From Synechococcus sp. BSA11S (GTDB lineage Bacteria; Cyanobacteriota; Cyanobacteriia; PCC-6307; Cyanobiaceae), in assembly GCF_014224355.1 (NCBI RefSeq), contig NZ_VNWP01000013.1, positions 20,175-84,174 on the forward strand: 64,000 nt of DNA, given 5' to 3'. The notes under the pieces are model-generated. The model worked only from the letters and a program-made list of their open reading frames with translations. It was not told where the DNA came from and did no database searches. This document shows, piece by piece, positions 9,032-19,631 of this stretch (its first letter is position 1; every line of letters starts with the position of its first letter). A program made the position numbers and the translations under genes.

Positions 9032-9120
9032 GGCGATGAGAGGACAATCCTGGGATCAACCCCCGGGGTGTGCAGTCGGCGTCATCGGGCTGCAGAATCG
9101 GGCAACTCTTGTCACCTTGC

Positions 9121-10212
9121 GTGAAGCGTTCCTGTCTGGTGATTCCGGCCGCTCTCGGTCTGCTGGCGGCTGGTCTCAGCGGCTGTGGGGATCCACCCAA
9201 GCCACCCCCCCGTCAGGTTCAGGTCAAGACGGAGCCGGTGACCCAGGCCCGTTTCAGCGACGACGTGGACACGATCAGCACGCTTGAAGCCCTCAGTGTG
9301 GTGGAGCTGGCGGCCCAGGCCGGCGGACGCATCGAGCGCCTGCTGGTGCGACAGGGCGATGTGGTGCGTCAGGGGCAGCTGCTGATGGTGCTCGATCAGG
9401 TGCAGGTGCGTGCTGATGTGGCCAGTCTGCGCGCTCAGCTCGAGAGGGATGAACTGAACTACAAGCGCTTCGAGTTCCTGGTGCGCCAGGGAGCGGCCAG
9501 TGCCCTGCAGCGCGACCAGTTCCGCGCCCAGTTCGTGCAGTCGAGGGAGGCCTTGCGGGCCCGCGAGGCCGATCTGGCCTTCAGGGATCTGCGCTCCCCC
9601 AGCGATGGGGTGATCAGCGATCTGCAGGTGAAGGTGGGTGATGTGATCAGTGCCGGCGATCCCTTCACCAAGGTGGTGCGCAATGACCGCCTCATGGCCC
9701 GCATCGACGTGCCCGGTGTGCTCACCGCCCGGGTCAGGCCCGGACTACCGGTGATTCTGCAGGAGCCGCAGTCCCCGAAGGTGCTGGCCCGTGGGGTGGT
9801 CAGTTCCGTTGATCCGGCCGTGAACGCCGGCGACCAGGCCCTGCTGGTGAAGGCTGAATTCGCCAATCCCACCGGCGCCTTGCGCACCGGTCTGCGACTG
9901 CGCACCAGGGTCCAGCTCGCTGCGGCCGATCTGCCCTCGGTTCCCTTCGCGGCTGTCACCCAGACGGCAGGCCAGAGCTTCGTGTTCGCCCTCGGCAGCC
10001 TCCAGGATCTGGAGAAGAACCCCGGAAAGGCCTCTCTGGACCAGTTGCGAGAGTTGCCCCCGGGCAGCAGATTCGCCCTGCAGCGCCCGGTGCAGCTCGG
10101 ACCGCTGCAGAACAATCGTTATCCGGTCCTGCGCGGTGTGACACCCGGTGAACGGGTGATCACCACGAATCTGCTCACCCTGCGTCACGGCACACCCGTG
10201 ACGGCACAGTAG
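9121..10212 (+). CDS. RND efflux periplasmic adaptor lipoprotein
   Basis: Membrane-fusion subunit of a tripartite RND pump, linking the inner-membrane permease to an outer-membrane channel. GTG 9121 gives a lipoprotein signal (VIPAALGLLAAGLSGC) with lipobox LSGC. Then come a biotinyl-lipoyl half (ELAAQAGGRIERLLVRQGDVVRQG), a short alpha-hairpin, the second lipoyl half (FRDLRSPSDGVISDLQVKVGD) and beta-barrel plus membrane-proximal domains. Normal length, 363 residues. Thirteen bases separate it from the permease gene, so they form an operon. No TolC-like gene is nearby. Confidence 0.92.
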   Translation: MKRSCLVIPAALGLLAAGLSGCGDPPKPPPRQVQVKTEPVTQARFSDDVDTISTLEALSVVELAAQAGGRIERLLVRQGDVVRQGQLLMVLDQVQVRADVASLRAQLERDELNYKRFEFLVRQGAASALQRDQFRAQFVQSREALRAREADLAFRDLRSPSDGVISDLQVKVGDVISAGDPFTKVVRNDRLMARIDVPGVLTARVRPGLPVILQEPQSPKVLARGVVSSVDPAVNAGDQALLVKAEFANPTGALRTGLRLRTRVQLAAADLPSVPFAAVTQTAGQSFVFALGSLQDLEKNPGKASLDQLRELPPGSRFALQRPVQLGPLQNNRYPVLRGVTPGERVITTNLLTLRHGTPVTAQ

Positions 10213-10225
10213 GAGCAGAAGCCAG

Positions 10226-13200
10226 ATGTCCGCTTCAGACAATTTCATCACCCGGCCGGTTCTCACCGTCGTCTGCAGTCTTCTGATTGTGATCGGAGGT
10301 CTGATCGCGATTCCACTGCTACCCGTGGAGAACCTGCCCGACATCGCACCGCCCACTGTGACGGTGAATGCCACCTATAACGGCGCCGACGCGATCTCCG
10401 TTGAGGAAGGTGTCACCAATGTGCTGGAGCAACAGATCAACGGGGTGGAGAACATGGACTTCATCACCTCCTCCAGCGCCGCTTCTGGGACCAGTGCCAT
10501 CACCGTGTCGTTTGCGAGCGGAACTGACGGTGACATCAATCAAGTCAATGTTCAGAACCGGGTGGCCCTGGCCCAGCCCCAGCTTCCCGAAGAGGTCAGG
10601 CAGTCTGGTGTTGTAGTTAACAAGGCTTCAAACTCGATTCTTCTTGTTTATAACTTTGGAAGTGACGATGCGAAAAATCCTTATAGCACGGAGTTCATCA
10701 GCGGCCTGCTTGACCAGAGACTCACCGATCGGATCAAGCGTGTCAAAGGGGTGGGCAATGTCGCTTTCGCCGGCAACCGTAAGCTGGCCTTTCGGCTCTG
10801 GCTCGATCCTGATCGTCTCGCCGCCAACAAGCTCAGTTCCGCTGATGTCGTCGATGCCCTGCGCAGCCAGAGCCGGCTGGTGCCTGCGGGTCAGGTGGGG
10901 GGGGAGCCGGCTCCGGAAGGGCAGGAGTTCACTTTCACGGTGCAGCTGCAGGGGCGGCTGCGCAGCGCCGAGGAGTTTTCCAATCTGATTCTGCGAAGTA
11001 CCGGAGAAGGTGGTCTGGTACGGCTGCGGGATGTGGGTCGTGTGGATCTAGGGGCTGAAACCTACGATGCCAACGCCACCGATCTGGAAGCGGTCCCCTC
11101 CGTGGGTCTGCTCGTCTACCAGTTGAGTGGCAGCAATGCTCTTGAGGTGTCTCAGGGGGTCAAGGATGTGCTGGATGATTTCAGCCGCGAGATTCCGCCT
11201 GGAATCAAGATTGAGAAGATCTACGACACCACCGACTTCATCAATGCCTCGATCAAGGGGGTCACCAATTCCCTGCGCGATGCTGTGGTGCTCGTTGTTC
11301 TGATCCTTTTTCTGTTCCTGCAGAACTGGAAGGCCACCCTCGTGCCTGGGATTGCCATCCCTGTGGCACTGGTGGGCACCTTCCTGTTCGTGAAGGTGGC
11401 CGGCTTTTCACTCAACCAGCTCACCCTCTTCGGCCTGGTGCTGGCCACAGGCCTTGTGGTGGATGATGCGATCACAGTGATTGAGGACACCTCTACCAAG
11501 AAGGGCCAGGGGATGACGGCTGTTCAGGCAGCGATGAGCACGATGAATGAACTCTTCGGTGCTGTGATTGCCACCTCGCTAGTACTGTTCGCTGTTTTCC
11601 TCCCTGTTCTTTTCTTCCCAGGGGCTACTGGAACAATCTACAAGCAGTTTGCCGCCACGATCATCTTTTCGGTGGCGATCTCTACCTTCAATGCCCTGAC
11701 GTTCTCGCCGATGCTCTCGGCCCTGCTGCTCGCCCGCGATGGAACCCCCCCTGGGCGGCGCACCTACGCCATCGCAGGAACCTCCATTGGCTTCGTCTAT
11801 GGGCTGTTGGTGAGTGGCGAAGGAGCCCTGCAGGTGTTGGGGGCCGTGGTTGTGGGCCTTTTGCTGGGCTACCTGCTGGGGCTGATCACCCAACTGCCCC
11901 TGCGGCTTCCTTTCACCATCGGGGCGGCGATCATCGGTCTGGTGCTGGGTGGTGTGACCCAGCCGTTCTCCGTTCTGATCTTTGCGCTGATCGGACTTGC
12001 GCTTGGTTTCTTCCTTGAGCCGATCTTCACGCGTTTCAACAAGCTCTACGCTGCCGGCGAAGGAGGTTATAAGAAGGGTTTGGGCTGGGTGCTCAGCCAT
12101 CGCGTCCTGATCATGGGGTTCCTGGTGGGTGGGATCGCCCTCACGGGCGTGGCCTTCACTTCGATCCCCTCTGGTTTTGTGCCGATCGAGGATCAGGGGT
12201 ATGCGATCGGCTTTGTGCAGGCCCCCGACGGCGCCTCGGAGCAGAATACCCGGGTCATCAACAAGCAGGTTGCCGAGATCTTGCGCACTGAGAAGGACAT
12301 CAGTACGGCGGTGATCATCAGTGGCTTCAGCCTGGATGGCAATGCTCCCAACAAGGGACTGTTTTTCTTCGGCACCCGGAACTGGTCTGATCGTCCTGAT
12401 TCCGATCAATTCGTGGACGCCATCGTGGAACGGCTGAACCGCAAGATGGCGGCGATTGATGGGGGCAGGATCTTCGTGGTCGAACCACCAGCCATACCAG
12501 GCTACGGAACCTCTGGTGGCTTCGAGTTTCAAATGTTGGATCAGAGCAGCGGAGCCTTAAGCCTTCCAGAATTCTTTGCGAATGCCAACCAGCTGATCGC
12601 CAAAGCAATGCCCACTGGGATTTTTAGCAGGGTGTTCACGCAGTTCACGCCAGAGTCCCCCCAGCTCAAGGTGAGTGTGAATCGAGATCAGCTGGCGGCC
12701 TTGAACGTGGATTACGGTCAAGCGATGCAAGCTTTCACCTTTTACTTTGGCGGAGCTTATATTAACGACACGTTCCAGGAGGGCAAGATCCGCCGCGTCT
12801 ATGTGCAATCGGATGCTCCATTCCGGGCTACACCGCAGCAACTCAAATCGCTGTTCGTGAACAACCGCATCGGCGAGCCTGTCCCGCTTGCAGAGGTGTT
12901 CACGGTGGAGCCTGCCACCGGTCCGTCGGTGATCCCCCATTTCAACCTGTACCGTTCAATCAAGGTTGAAGGCTCACCAGCTCCTGGTCGCAGCTCCGGT
13001 CAGGCCATCAAAGGTATGACCGATGCCTTTGACCAGCTGGGGACCAATGGTCTCAGTTTCGACTGGACAGGACTTTCAAGAGAGGAGGTCAAGGCCGGCG
13101 CCCTTGCCATCGTGATCTTCGGATTCGGCATACTGGTTGTGTATCTCGTGCTTGCCGCGCAATATGAAAGTTACAGTGATCCACTGATCATCCTGATGAC

Positions 13201-13639
13201 AGTGCCCACCGCGATGCTGGGAGCCCTCGCTTTCCTGGCCGCAAGGGGTGAAGTGCTCAACATCTACGCCCAGGTGGGCTTGGTGATGCTGATCGGCCTG
13301 GCGGCCAAGAATGGAATCCTGATCGTTGATCTGGCTAACCAGCGCATGGCCGACGGGGCCACAGCTTATGAGGCAGCGAAAGAGGCTGCTGAATCCCGCC
13401 TTCGGCCGATCCTGATGACGGCCATTTCCTCCTTGTTCGGTTTCCTGCCCCTGGTGCTGGCCAGTGGTGCTGGTGCCCGCAGCCAGGCCTCCCTCGGCAC
13501 GGTGGTGTTCGGTGGCCTGATGGTGGCCACCGTGCTCTCGCTGTTCGTTGTACCAGTCTTCTATGTCGTGATGAAGGGGCTGGTTGTCTCCGGTGACGAC
13601 AAGACACCTCCCCCAGCTGTTCCATCGCCGTTGTCCTGA
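10226..13639 (+). CDS. RND-family efflux permease (HAE1/AcrB-like) with an inserted membrane block
   Basis: A 1137-residue proton-driven inner-membrane pump. TM4 carries the paired Asp of the proton relay (GLVVDDAITVIED) and TM10 the matching Lys (GLAAKNGILIVD). Porter and docking domains lie in the two large periplasmic loops. Between TM6 (FSPMLSALLL, ~residue 495) and the helix before TM7 (FNKLYAAGEGGYKKG, ~600) is an insertion of about 85 residues with four hydrophobic segments that AcrB lacks. Substrate unknown. Short stretches near 10600-10690 and 12540-12830 are lower in GC than the rest. Its TGA overlaps the ATG of the next gene by one base. Confidence 0.93.
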   Translation: MSASDNFITRPVLTVVCSLLIVIGGLIAIPLLPVENLPDIAPPTVTVNATYNGADAISVEEGVTNVLEQQINGVENMDFITSSSAASGTSAITVSFASGTDGDINQVNVQNRVALAQPQLPEEVRQSGVVVNKASNSILLVYNFGSDDAKNPYSTEFISGLLDQRLTDRIKRVKGVGNVAFAGNRKLAFRLWLDPDRLAANKLSSADVVDALRSQSRLVPAGQVGGEPAPEGQEFTFTVQLQGRLRSAEEFSNLILRSTGEGGLVRLRDVGRVDLGAETYDANATDLEAVPSVGLLVYQLSGSNALEVSQGVKDVLDDFSREIPPGIKIEKIYDTTDFINASIKGVTNSLRDAVVLVVLILFLFLQNWKATLVPGIAIPVALVGTFLFVKVAGFSLNQLTLFGLVLATGLVVDDAITVIEDTSTKKGQGMTAVQAAMSTMNELFGAVIATSLVLFAVFLPVLFFPGATGTIYKQFAATIIFSVAISTFNALTFSPMLSALLLARDGTPPGRRTYAIAGTSIGFVYGLLVSGEGALQVLGAVVVGLLLGYLLGLITQLPLRLPFTIGAAIIGLVLGGVTQPFSVLIFALIGLALGFFLEPIFTRFNKLYAAGEGGYKKGLGWVLSHRVLIMGFLVGGIALTGVAFTSIPSGFVPIEDQGYAIGFVQAPDGASEQNTRVINKQVAEILRTEKDISTAVIISGFSLDGNAPNKGLFFFGTRNWSDRPDSDQFVDAIVERLNRKMAAIDGGRIFVVEPPAIPGYGTSGGFEFQMLDQSSGALSLPEFFANANQLIAKAMPTGIFSRVFTQFTPESPQLKVSVNRDQLAALNVDYGQAMQAFTFYFGGAYINDTFQEGKIRRVYVQSDAPFRATPQQLKSLFVNNRIGEPVPLAEVFTVEPATGPSVIPHFNLYRSIKVEGSPAPGRSSGQAIKGMTDAFDQLGTNGLSFDWTGLSREEVKAGALAIVIFGFGILVVYLVLAAQYESYSDPLIILMTVPTAMLGALAFLAARGEVLNIYAQVGLVMLIGLAAKNGILIVDLANQRMADGATAYEAAKEAAESRLRPILMTAISSLFGFLPLVLASGAGARSQASLGTVVFGGLMVATVLSLFVVPVFYVVMKGLVVSGDDKTPPPAVPSPLS

Positions 13640-13926
13640 TGTCCAGTTCGCCGGAGCCGCTCAAAGGACGCCGCATCGTTCTGGTTGGCCTGGGGGGTGG
13701 TTTGTTCGGCTTGGCTGTGAGCTTTTTTCTGCAGGCGATCGTGGCCAACACGCCTGTCACGGTGAGCTCTTACGCCATGTTCTGGTTTCGGCTGCTGCTG
13801 GGCGCCTTCGGCACCCTGGCGGGAATGGCGATCGAAACCGTGCGTCAGCTGCAGGTCACCAATCCGGATCCGGCGTACCGCCAACCCGTCTTGCGAGGGG
13901 GAGGGCGCTCCAAAGGGCGTCCCTGA
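13639..13926 (+). CDS. Small two-helix membrane protein
   Basis: A 95-residue protein with two predicted transmembrane segments (IVLVGLGGGLFGLAVSFFL and FWFRLLLGAFGTLAGMAI) and a basic Gly/Arg-rich C-terminus (GGGRSKGRP). The ATG overlaps the stop of the RND permease (TGATG), so it is translationally coupled and may be an accessory of the pump; no family recognised. It resembles in size and layout several picocyanobacterial conserved hypotheticals. Confidence 0.7.
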   Translation: MSSSPEPLKGRRIVLVGLGGGLFGLAVSFFLQAIVANTPVTVSSYAMFWFRLLLGAFGTLAGMAIETVRQLQVTNPDPAYRQPVLRGGGRSKGRP

Positions 13927-13961
13927 CCGCCTGTGGAGGTGAGGGCCTACGGATCCAGGGT

Positions 13962-15746
<1,785 letters not shown>

Positions 15747-15758
15747 TCAACAGGGTCA

Positions 15759-16133
15759 ATGGCCATCCCTTCAGCCAAGCCGAGACGGGTTCACGGGCTG
15801 ATCCTGCCGCTTGTGGCCCTGGCCTTCGCCCCTGCCCAGGCCAGGGTGATGGGGGCGGCACCCGCATCGCCCATGCCCCAGGCCATCAGCGTGACCCGGA
15901 AGGCGGCCACGGCCGTTCTGGCGAAGTCGGGCACCCCGAGCTGCCTCACCGGCAAGCTCACCAATGCCCTGCTCGGCCTCTCCTCCAGCTGTGAGGCCCA
16001 GGGTGATCGCTCCCCCCTCTGTCAGCTGGCCGATCAGGCGGTGGTCACCACTGGCTGGTCGATGGATTTCATGGAGCGCACTGCCAAGGAGCTGCTGAAG
16101 CTTTCGGAAACCCCCGTGGCCTCAGCCCCCTGA
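15759..16133 (+). CDS. Small secreted hypothetical protein
   Basis: A 124-residue protein with a signal peptide (basic PSAKPRRVHG, core LILPLVALAFAPAQA, cleavage after AQA). The mature part is helical and has three Cys (PSCLTG, SSCEAQG, LCQLAD), two of them likely paired in the periplasm. No family recognised. It is divergent from pgm (105 bases apart) and converges with a second small secreted protein of similar type. Confidence 0.6.
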   Translation: MAIPSAKPRRVHGLILPLVALAFAPAQARVMGAAPASPMPQAISVTRKAATAVLAKSGTPSCLTGKLTNALLGLSSSCEAQGDRSPLCQLADQAVVTTGWSMDFMERTAKELLKLSETPVASAP

Positions 16134-16171
16134 GCTGATCTGGGCCACCGCCTTGGCTGTGGTTTCGCCGC

Positions 16172-16681
16172 TCAGCGACCGCTCGATCCGAAGCCGAAGC
16201 CCGAACCGGATGGTCGCCCACCTCCGGATCCTCCCCCGGGCCCACCGGCTGAGGATCCAGGCCCGGCGGGGCCGTCCTTGGCCACGGGCCTGCTCACCTT
16301 CCGGCAGCTGCTGACCACCCGATCAGCGGCGGTGTCGACCCCATCGCGCCGGCTCAGGCTGTTGTCCGGCCCGGACACGGCGATCTGGACCACGCCCCAG
16401 AGGGCGTCCTTGCAGAAGCCCGAGAGCATGGGGTGATCCATCAGGTGATCCGCCAGATTGCGGGCCCGCTCGCAGGTGGGGGCGGTGTTCTCCCGGCCGC
16501 AGTCGAGGGTGGCCAATTGCACCTGGCGCAGCGTTTCGTTGCTCGGATAGAGGGCGAAGCTGTCGTCGGCCCGGGCTGGGCTCCAGCCCGGCCCGGGGGC
16601 AGCAAACAGAGCGGCACTCAGCAGCGTGACGGCAAGGCGTGATCGGGCCATCGAAGCGCTGCGCACAACAGCCTCCATCAT
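16172..16681 (-). CDS. Secreted hypothetical protein with Gly/Ser-rich tail
   Basis: A protein of 169 residues from ATG 16681, or 159 from ATG 16651 (MARSRLAVTLLSAALF), which gives the neater signal peptide ending ARA. The mature core has four Cys (LDCGREN, TCERARN, GFCKDAL, SSCRKVS) and a helical LADHLMDHPMLSGFCKDALWG. From about residue 130 it becomes a Gly/Ser/Pro-rich tail (GGPGGGSGGGRPSGSG). No function recognised. It follows the FAD monooxygenase by nine bases on the same strand. Confidence 0.6.
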   Translation of the reverse strand: MMEAVVRSASMARSRLAVTLLSAALFAAPGPGWSPARADDSFALYPSNETLRQVQLATLDCGRENTAPTCERARNLADHLMDHPMLSGFCKDALWGVVQIAVSGPDNSLSRRDGVDTAADRVVSSCRKVSRPVAKDGPAGPGSSAGGPGGGSGGGRPSGSGFGFGSSGR

Positions 16682-16690
16682 GCCGACGCT

Positions 16691-17905
16691 TCAGACCGTC
16701 AGCCGAACCTGGGCCAGGCCCTGCCGCAGGGGAATCTGCCGCTGCCTCCAGGAACTCCCGATCCGCTCCCCCAGCCATGGAGCCAGCTGCACGAGGATGC
16801 TGCGCAGCAGGGGGGATCGACGCAGCAGCTGGGCCTGGCGTGCCTCCTGCTGCTGCAGCTCCTGGGCACGCCGGATCTCCGGGAATCGCTCAGCCTGGAT
16901 GCGCTCCAGGCTGAGGTCGAGCGCCGCGAGATCACCGCGGATCAGCGGGGCCAGCAGGTGATTGGTGGCCACGAGCGCATCGCGCAGGGCCATGTTGATT
17001 CCCTGCGCCCGGATCGGGCTCATCGGGTGGGCGGCGTCGCCGAGCAACAGCAGACCCGGGCGCTGCCAGCGGGGGCAGCAGCCCACCTGGACCGAGAGTT
17101 TCAGCGGGGCGCTGATGGCCGGAGCCACCCGGCGCAGGTGATCGGCCAGCCAGCCGGGCGCCATGGCCGCGAAGGCCTCGCCCCAGTCCTGAGGACTGCG
17201 CTCGATTCGCTCACCAGGGCTGAGCACCCATCCCAGCTGGAGCTCACCCGGCAGGGCGCCATGGAAGACACTGCAGGCGCTGCCGTCCTCTCCCAGCAGC
17301 ATGGTGAAGACGTTGTCGGCTTCAAAGCGGGGGTGGCTGGGAAGGCGGAACCAGAGCAGGTCGATCGGGCTGCTCTGGCTCTGCAGCTCCAGCCCCGCCC
17401 GCTGCCGCACCAGGGAGGAGCGGCCGTCGGCACCAACCACCAGGGAGGCTTCAAGCCGGCTGCCATCGCTGAGCACGACTCCGGTGATGCGCTCCCGGTC
17501 ATGCATCAGGTCCACCACCGCGAGCCCCGGCTTCCACTGGAAGCCGGGGCTCGCCTGGCTGGCCCGCTCCACCAGGGCATCCAGCAGTGCTGGCTGGGAG
17601 ACGAGTGTGCAGGGAGGTCCGTCCCCCAGGGGTTCCTCCACCCGGAACAGCTGTCGGCCATGCAGCTGGAACGACCAGCCGCTCAAGGACCGGTGGGGCA
17701 GGCGGGTCAGCAGGGGGCCGCAGCCCATGGCCTCCAGGGCGGCCAGGCCAGAGGGCATCAGCCCCTCACCGCGAAACCGGCGCTGAGCATCCCGCGCCGC
17801 TTCCACCAGGGTCACCGGGACCCCCCGCTCAGCCAGCAGCATGGCCAGGGAGGCCCCGGCGGGGCCGGCACCGACGATCACCACGGCCGGGGCGGCTGGC
17901 GTCAT
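16691..17905 (-). CDS. FAD-dependent monooxygenase (UbiH/PHBH-like)
   Basis: A 404-residue flavoprotein hydroxylase. N-terminal FAD motif VVIVGAGPAGASLAMLLAERG, the central LVVGADGRSSLVRQ (the DG motif of group A flavin monooxygenases) and LLLGDAAHPMSPIRAQGINMAL for the FAD ribityl chain. Substrate unknown; similarity to ubiquinone and carotenoid-type hydroxylases is too general for assignment. Start ATG 17905 overlaps the stop of the phospholipase-D gene (ATGA), so a longer upstream frame is rejected. Cotranscribed with that gene and probably with the secreted protein after it. Confidence 0.88.
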   Translation of the reverse strand: MTPAAPAVVIVGAGPAGASLAMLLAERGVPVTLVEAARDAQRRFRGEGLMPSGLAALEAMGCGPLLTRLPHRSLSGWSFQLHGRQLFRVEEPLGDGPPCTLVSQPALLDALVERASQASPGFQWKPGLAVVDLMHDRERITGVVLSDGSRLEASLVVGADGRSSLVRQRAGLELQSQSSPIDLLWFRLPSHPRFEADNVFTMLLGEDGSACSVFHGALPGELQLGWVLSPGERIERSPQDWGEAFAAMAPGWLADHLRRVAPAISAPLKLSVQVGCCPRWQRPGLLLLGDAAHPMSPIRAQGINMALRDALVATNHLLAPLIRGDLAALDLSLERIQAERFPEIRRAQELQQQEARQAQLLRRSPLLRSILVQLAPWLGERIGSSWRQRQIPLRQGLAQVRLTV

Positions 17906-19365
17906 GGCTGCTGGTTTGCGCTGGCCTGAGCCCGCGGCGTGCCTCGGCCGCAGGTTCGGTGGATGCGCTCCAGCTTCCGCTGCAGGCGGGCCGTGATTCC
18001 CAGTTCCGCTCCTTGCCACATCCGATCCTGCTCCCGGGTGAAGTGCCCCGCCAGTTGGGATGACTCCACGATCAGCAGCGTTTCGTCATTGCCGTGGGCG
18101 GCGGAGGGGCTCCAGTTGAACGAGCCTGTGATTACCGTTCGCCCGTCGATCACGGCGAACTTGTGATGCAGCTTGTCGCCCCGTGCCAGGCGGGGTGTTC
18201 CCACCCCTTGGATCGGTTGCCTCCAGGGGTTGTTGTCCTGCTCCAGCTTGCAGAAGCGATCCGGCATCGAAAGCCCCAGCAGATCCAGAACTTCTGAAAA
18301 GCTACGGCTGGCGAAGCCTGGATCGGCCAGCACCCGCATCGCCACCCCCCGCTGCTGCAGCTCGGCCAGGCGGTTGGCCAGTTCCTGGGCCGAGAACACG
18401 AACAGGCTCAGATCGAGCCGTCTCCGGGCCGCCGCCAGGCGCTGATCGAGCAGGTCCAGGCCCTGGTTGGGATCCTTGCGGCGGTGAGGAGCGAACAGCA
18501 CCTCGACCCGGGTGGGGCCCACCATCACGGCCTGCACACCCCCCTGCTCCTTGGTGATGCCGAAGCGGCTGTCGGCCAGGCCGCCGGGCCCATCCCCCCA
18601 CATCCGGCTGAATTCCTGGCTGAAGAGTGCGGCCAGCTCCTTGCTCTCGAAGCGCAGCAGATGGTTGACGTTGCCACGGGTGCGGGGAGCGCCAGGATCC
18701 CCGTGGATTCCCGAAGCGGTGAAGTTGGCGGAGCCGGTGAGCACCCAGCGCTGGTCCACCACCATGAATTTGTGGTGCATCAGGCCGCTGCCGGCGCTGC
18801 CATCGGCGGTGTCATCGATGATCGGAACGCGGCCCTGCCGCAGGATGCGGAGGGCGTCGCCCCGATCGCGCTCACTGATGCTGAGACGACCGTCGCGGTC
18901 GGAATCAGCGAGTGCCAGCAACTGGCGGTAACGCCCGAGCTGGTGGGAGCTCAGGCCGGTGGGCACCTGGTCGCTGAAGGGAGTGCTGTAGGTGTTCTCC
19001 AGAACCACCTGGACCCGCACCCCTTGGCGTTGCCGTCGCACCAGAGCTTCGGCCACCCTTGGCAGGGAGAGTTCCTGAACGGCCACCTGGATGTCGCTCT
19101 CAGCCCGCTCGATCGTCTCGAGCAAGAGCTGCTCCAGGTCGTCGCCGTTGCGGCGTTCGCCGCTGATCGGACTGATGTAGTGGCGGTCGGCGCGATGGTT
19201 GAAGGCCACCTCCACCCCAGCCGGCATGGGCAGATCCGCCGGAGCTGACCCCAGGATTCGGGCAGGGGCGGAACAGGCGCTCAGAGCGAGGCCGATCACT
19301 CCGGCCAGCAGAGCTGGCCAAGCGCTCACGCCATGGAGGGATCTGGAGGATGGCGGGGGACCCAT
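17902..19365 (-). CDS. Phospholipase D-like lipoprotein with an embedded EF-hand
   Basis: A 487-residue exported protein. The N-terminus has a lipoprotein signal (LLAGVIGLALSACS). Two HKD motifs make up one PLD active site: HHKFMVVD...GSANF near residue 210 and HHKFAVID...GSFNW near 430. Between the first PLD strand region and HKD1, residues ~152-163 read DSDRDGRLSISE, a textbook 12-residue EF-hand loop (Asp 1, 3, 5, Gly 6, Leu 8, Glu 12), so Ca2+ may control activity. Substrate may be phospholipid or nucleic acid. ATG 19365 is used rather than TTG 19368. Confidence 0.88.
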   Translation of the reverse strand: MGPPPSSRSLHGVSAWPALLAGVIGLALSACSAPARILGSAPADLPMPAGVEVAFNHRADRHYISPISGERRNGDDLEQLLLETIERAESDIQVAVQELSLPRVAEALVRRQRQGVRVQVVLENTYSTPFSDQVPTGLSSHQLGRYRQLLALADSDRDGRLSISERDRGDALRILRQGRVPIIDDTADGSAGSGLMHHKFMVVDQRWVLTGSANFTASGIHGDPGAPRTRGNVNHLLRFESKELAALFSQEFSRMWGDGPGGLADSRFGITKEQGGVQAVMVGPTRVEVLFAPHRRKDPNQGLDLLDQRLAAARRRLDLSLFVFSAQELANRLAELQQRGVAMRVLADPGFASRSFSEVLDLLGLSMPDRFCKLEQDNNPWRQPIQGVGTPRLARGDKLHHKFAVIDGRTVITGSFNWSPSAAHGNDETLLIVESSQLAGHFTREQDRMWQGAELGITARLQRKLERIHRTCGRGTPRAQASANQQP

Positions 19366-19457
19366 CAACTGAGGCGCTGCTGCTCCCCAAGAATTCCCAG
19401 CCGCTCAGCTCTTGAATCCCTCAGGACCCAGGCCACAGGAGCTGAGCCGGGTCGCTC

Positions 19458-19631
19458 TCAGTGGTGGCCAGGCATCTGGGCGGTCCGCAGCATCAGTACA
19501 AACCAGAGGGTGCTCACCAGCACCGCCATCCCCACGGCGGTGCCGATGCCCACTTTGACCATCAGCACGGGGACCAGGAAGGGCAGGGCGAGGCTGCCGG
19601 CCAGAGGGGTGAAGGCGACGAGGGTTCGCAT
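19458..19631 (-). CDS. Small two-helix membrane protein
   Basis: 57 residues, nearly all hydrophobic, forming two helices (LVAFTPLAGSLALPFLVPVL and GTAVGMAVLVSTLWFVLML) ending MPGHH. ATG 19631 overlaps the stop of the DUF4912 gene by one base (TGATG), indicating coupled translation. No function recognised. Confidence 0.65.
   Translation of the reverse strand: MRTLVAFTPLAGSLALPFLVPVLMVKVGIGTAVGMAVLVSTLWFVLMLRTAQMPGHH

Noticed and set aside
7217..9124. 635-residue plus-strand open frame opposite rarA
   Set aside because: Antisense shadow created by high GC; Gln/Leu/Gly-rich without motifs, while the minus strand encodes complete RarA motifs.
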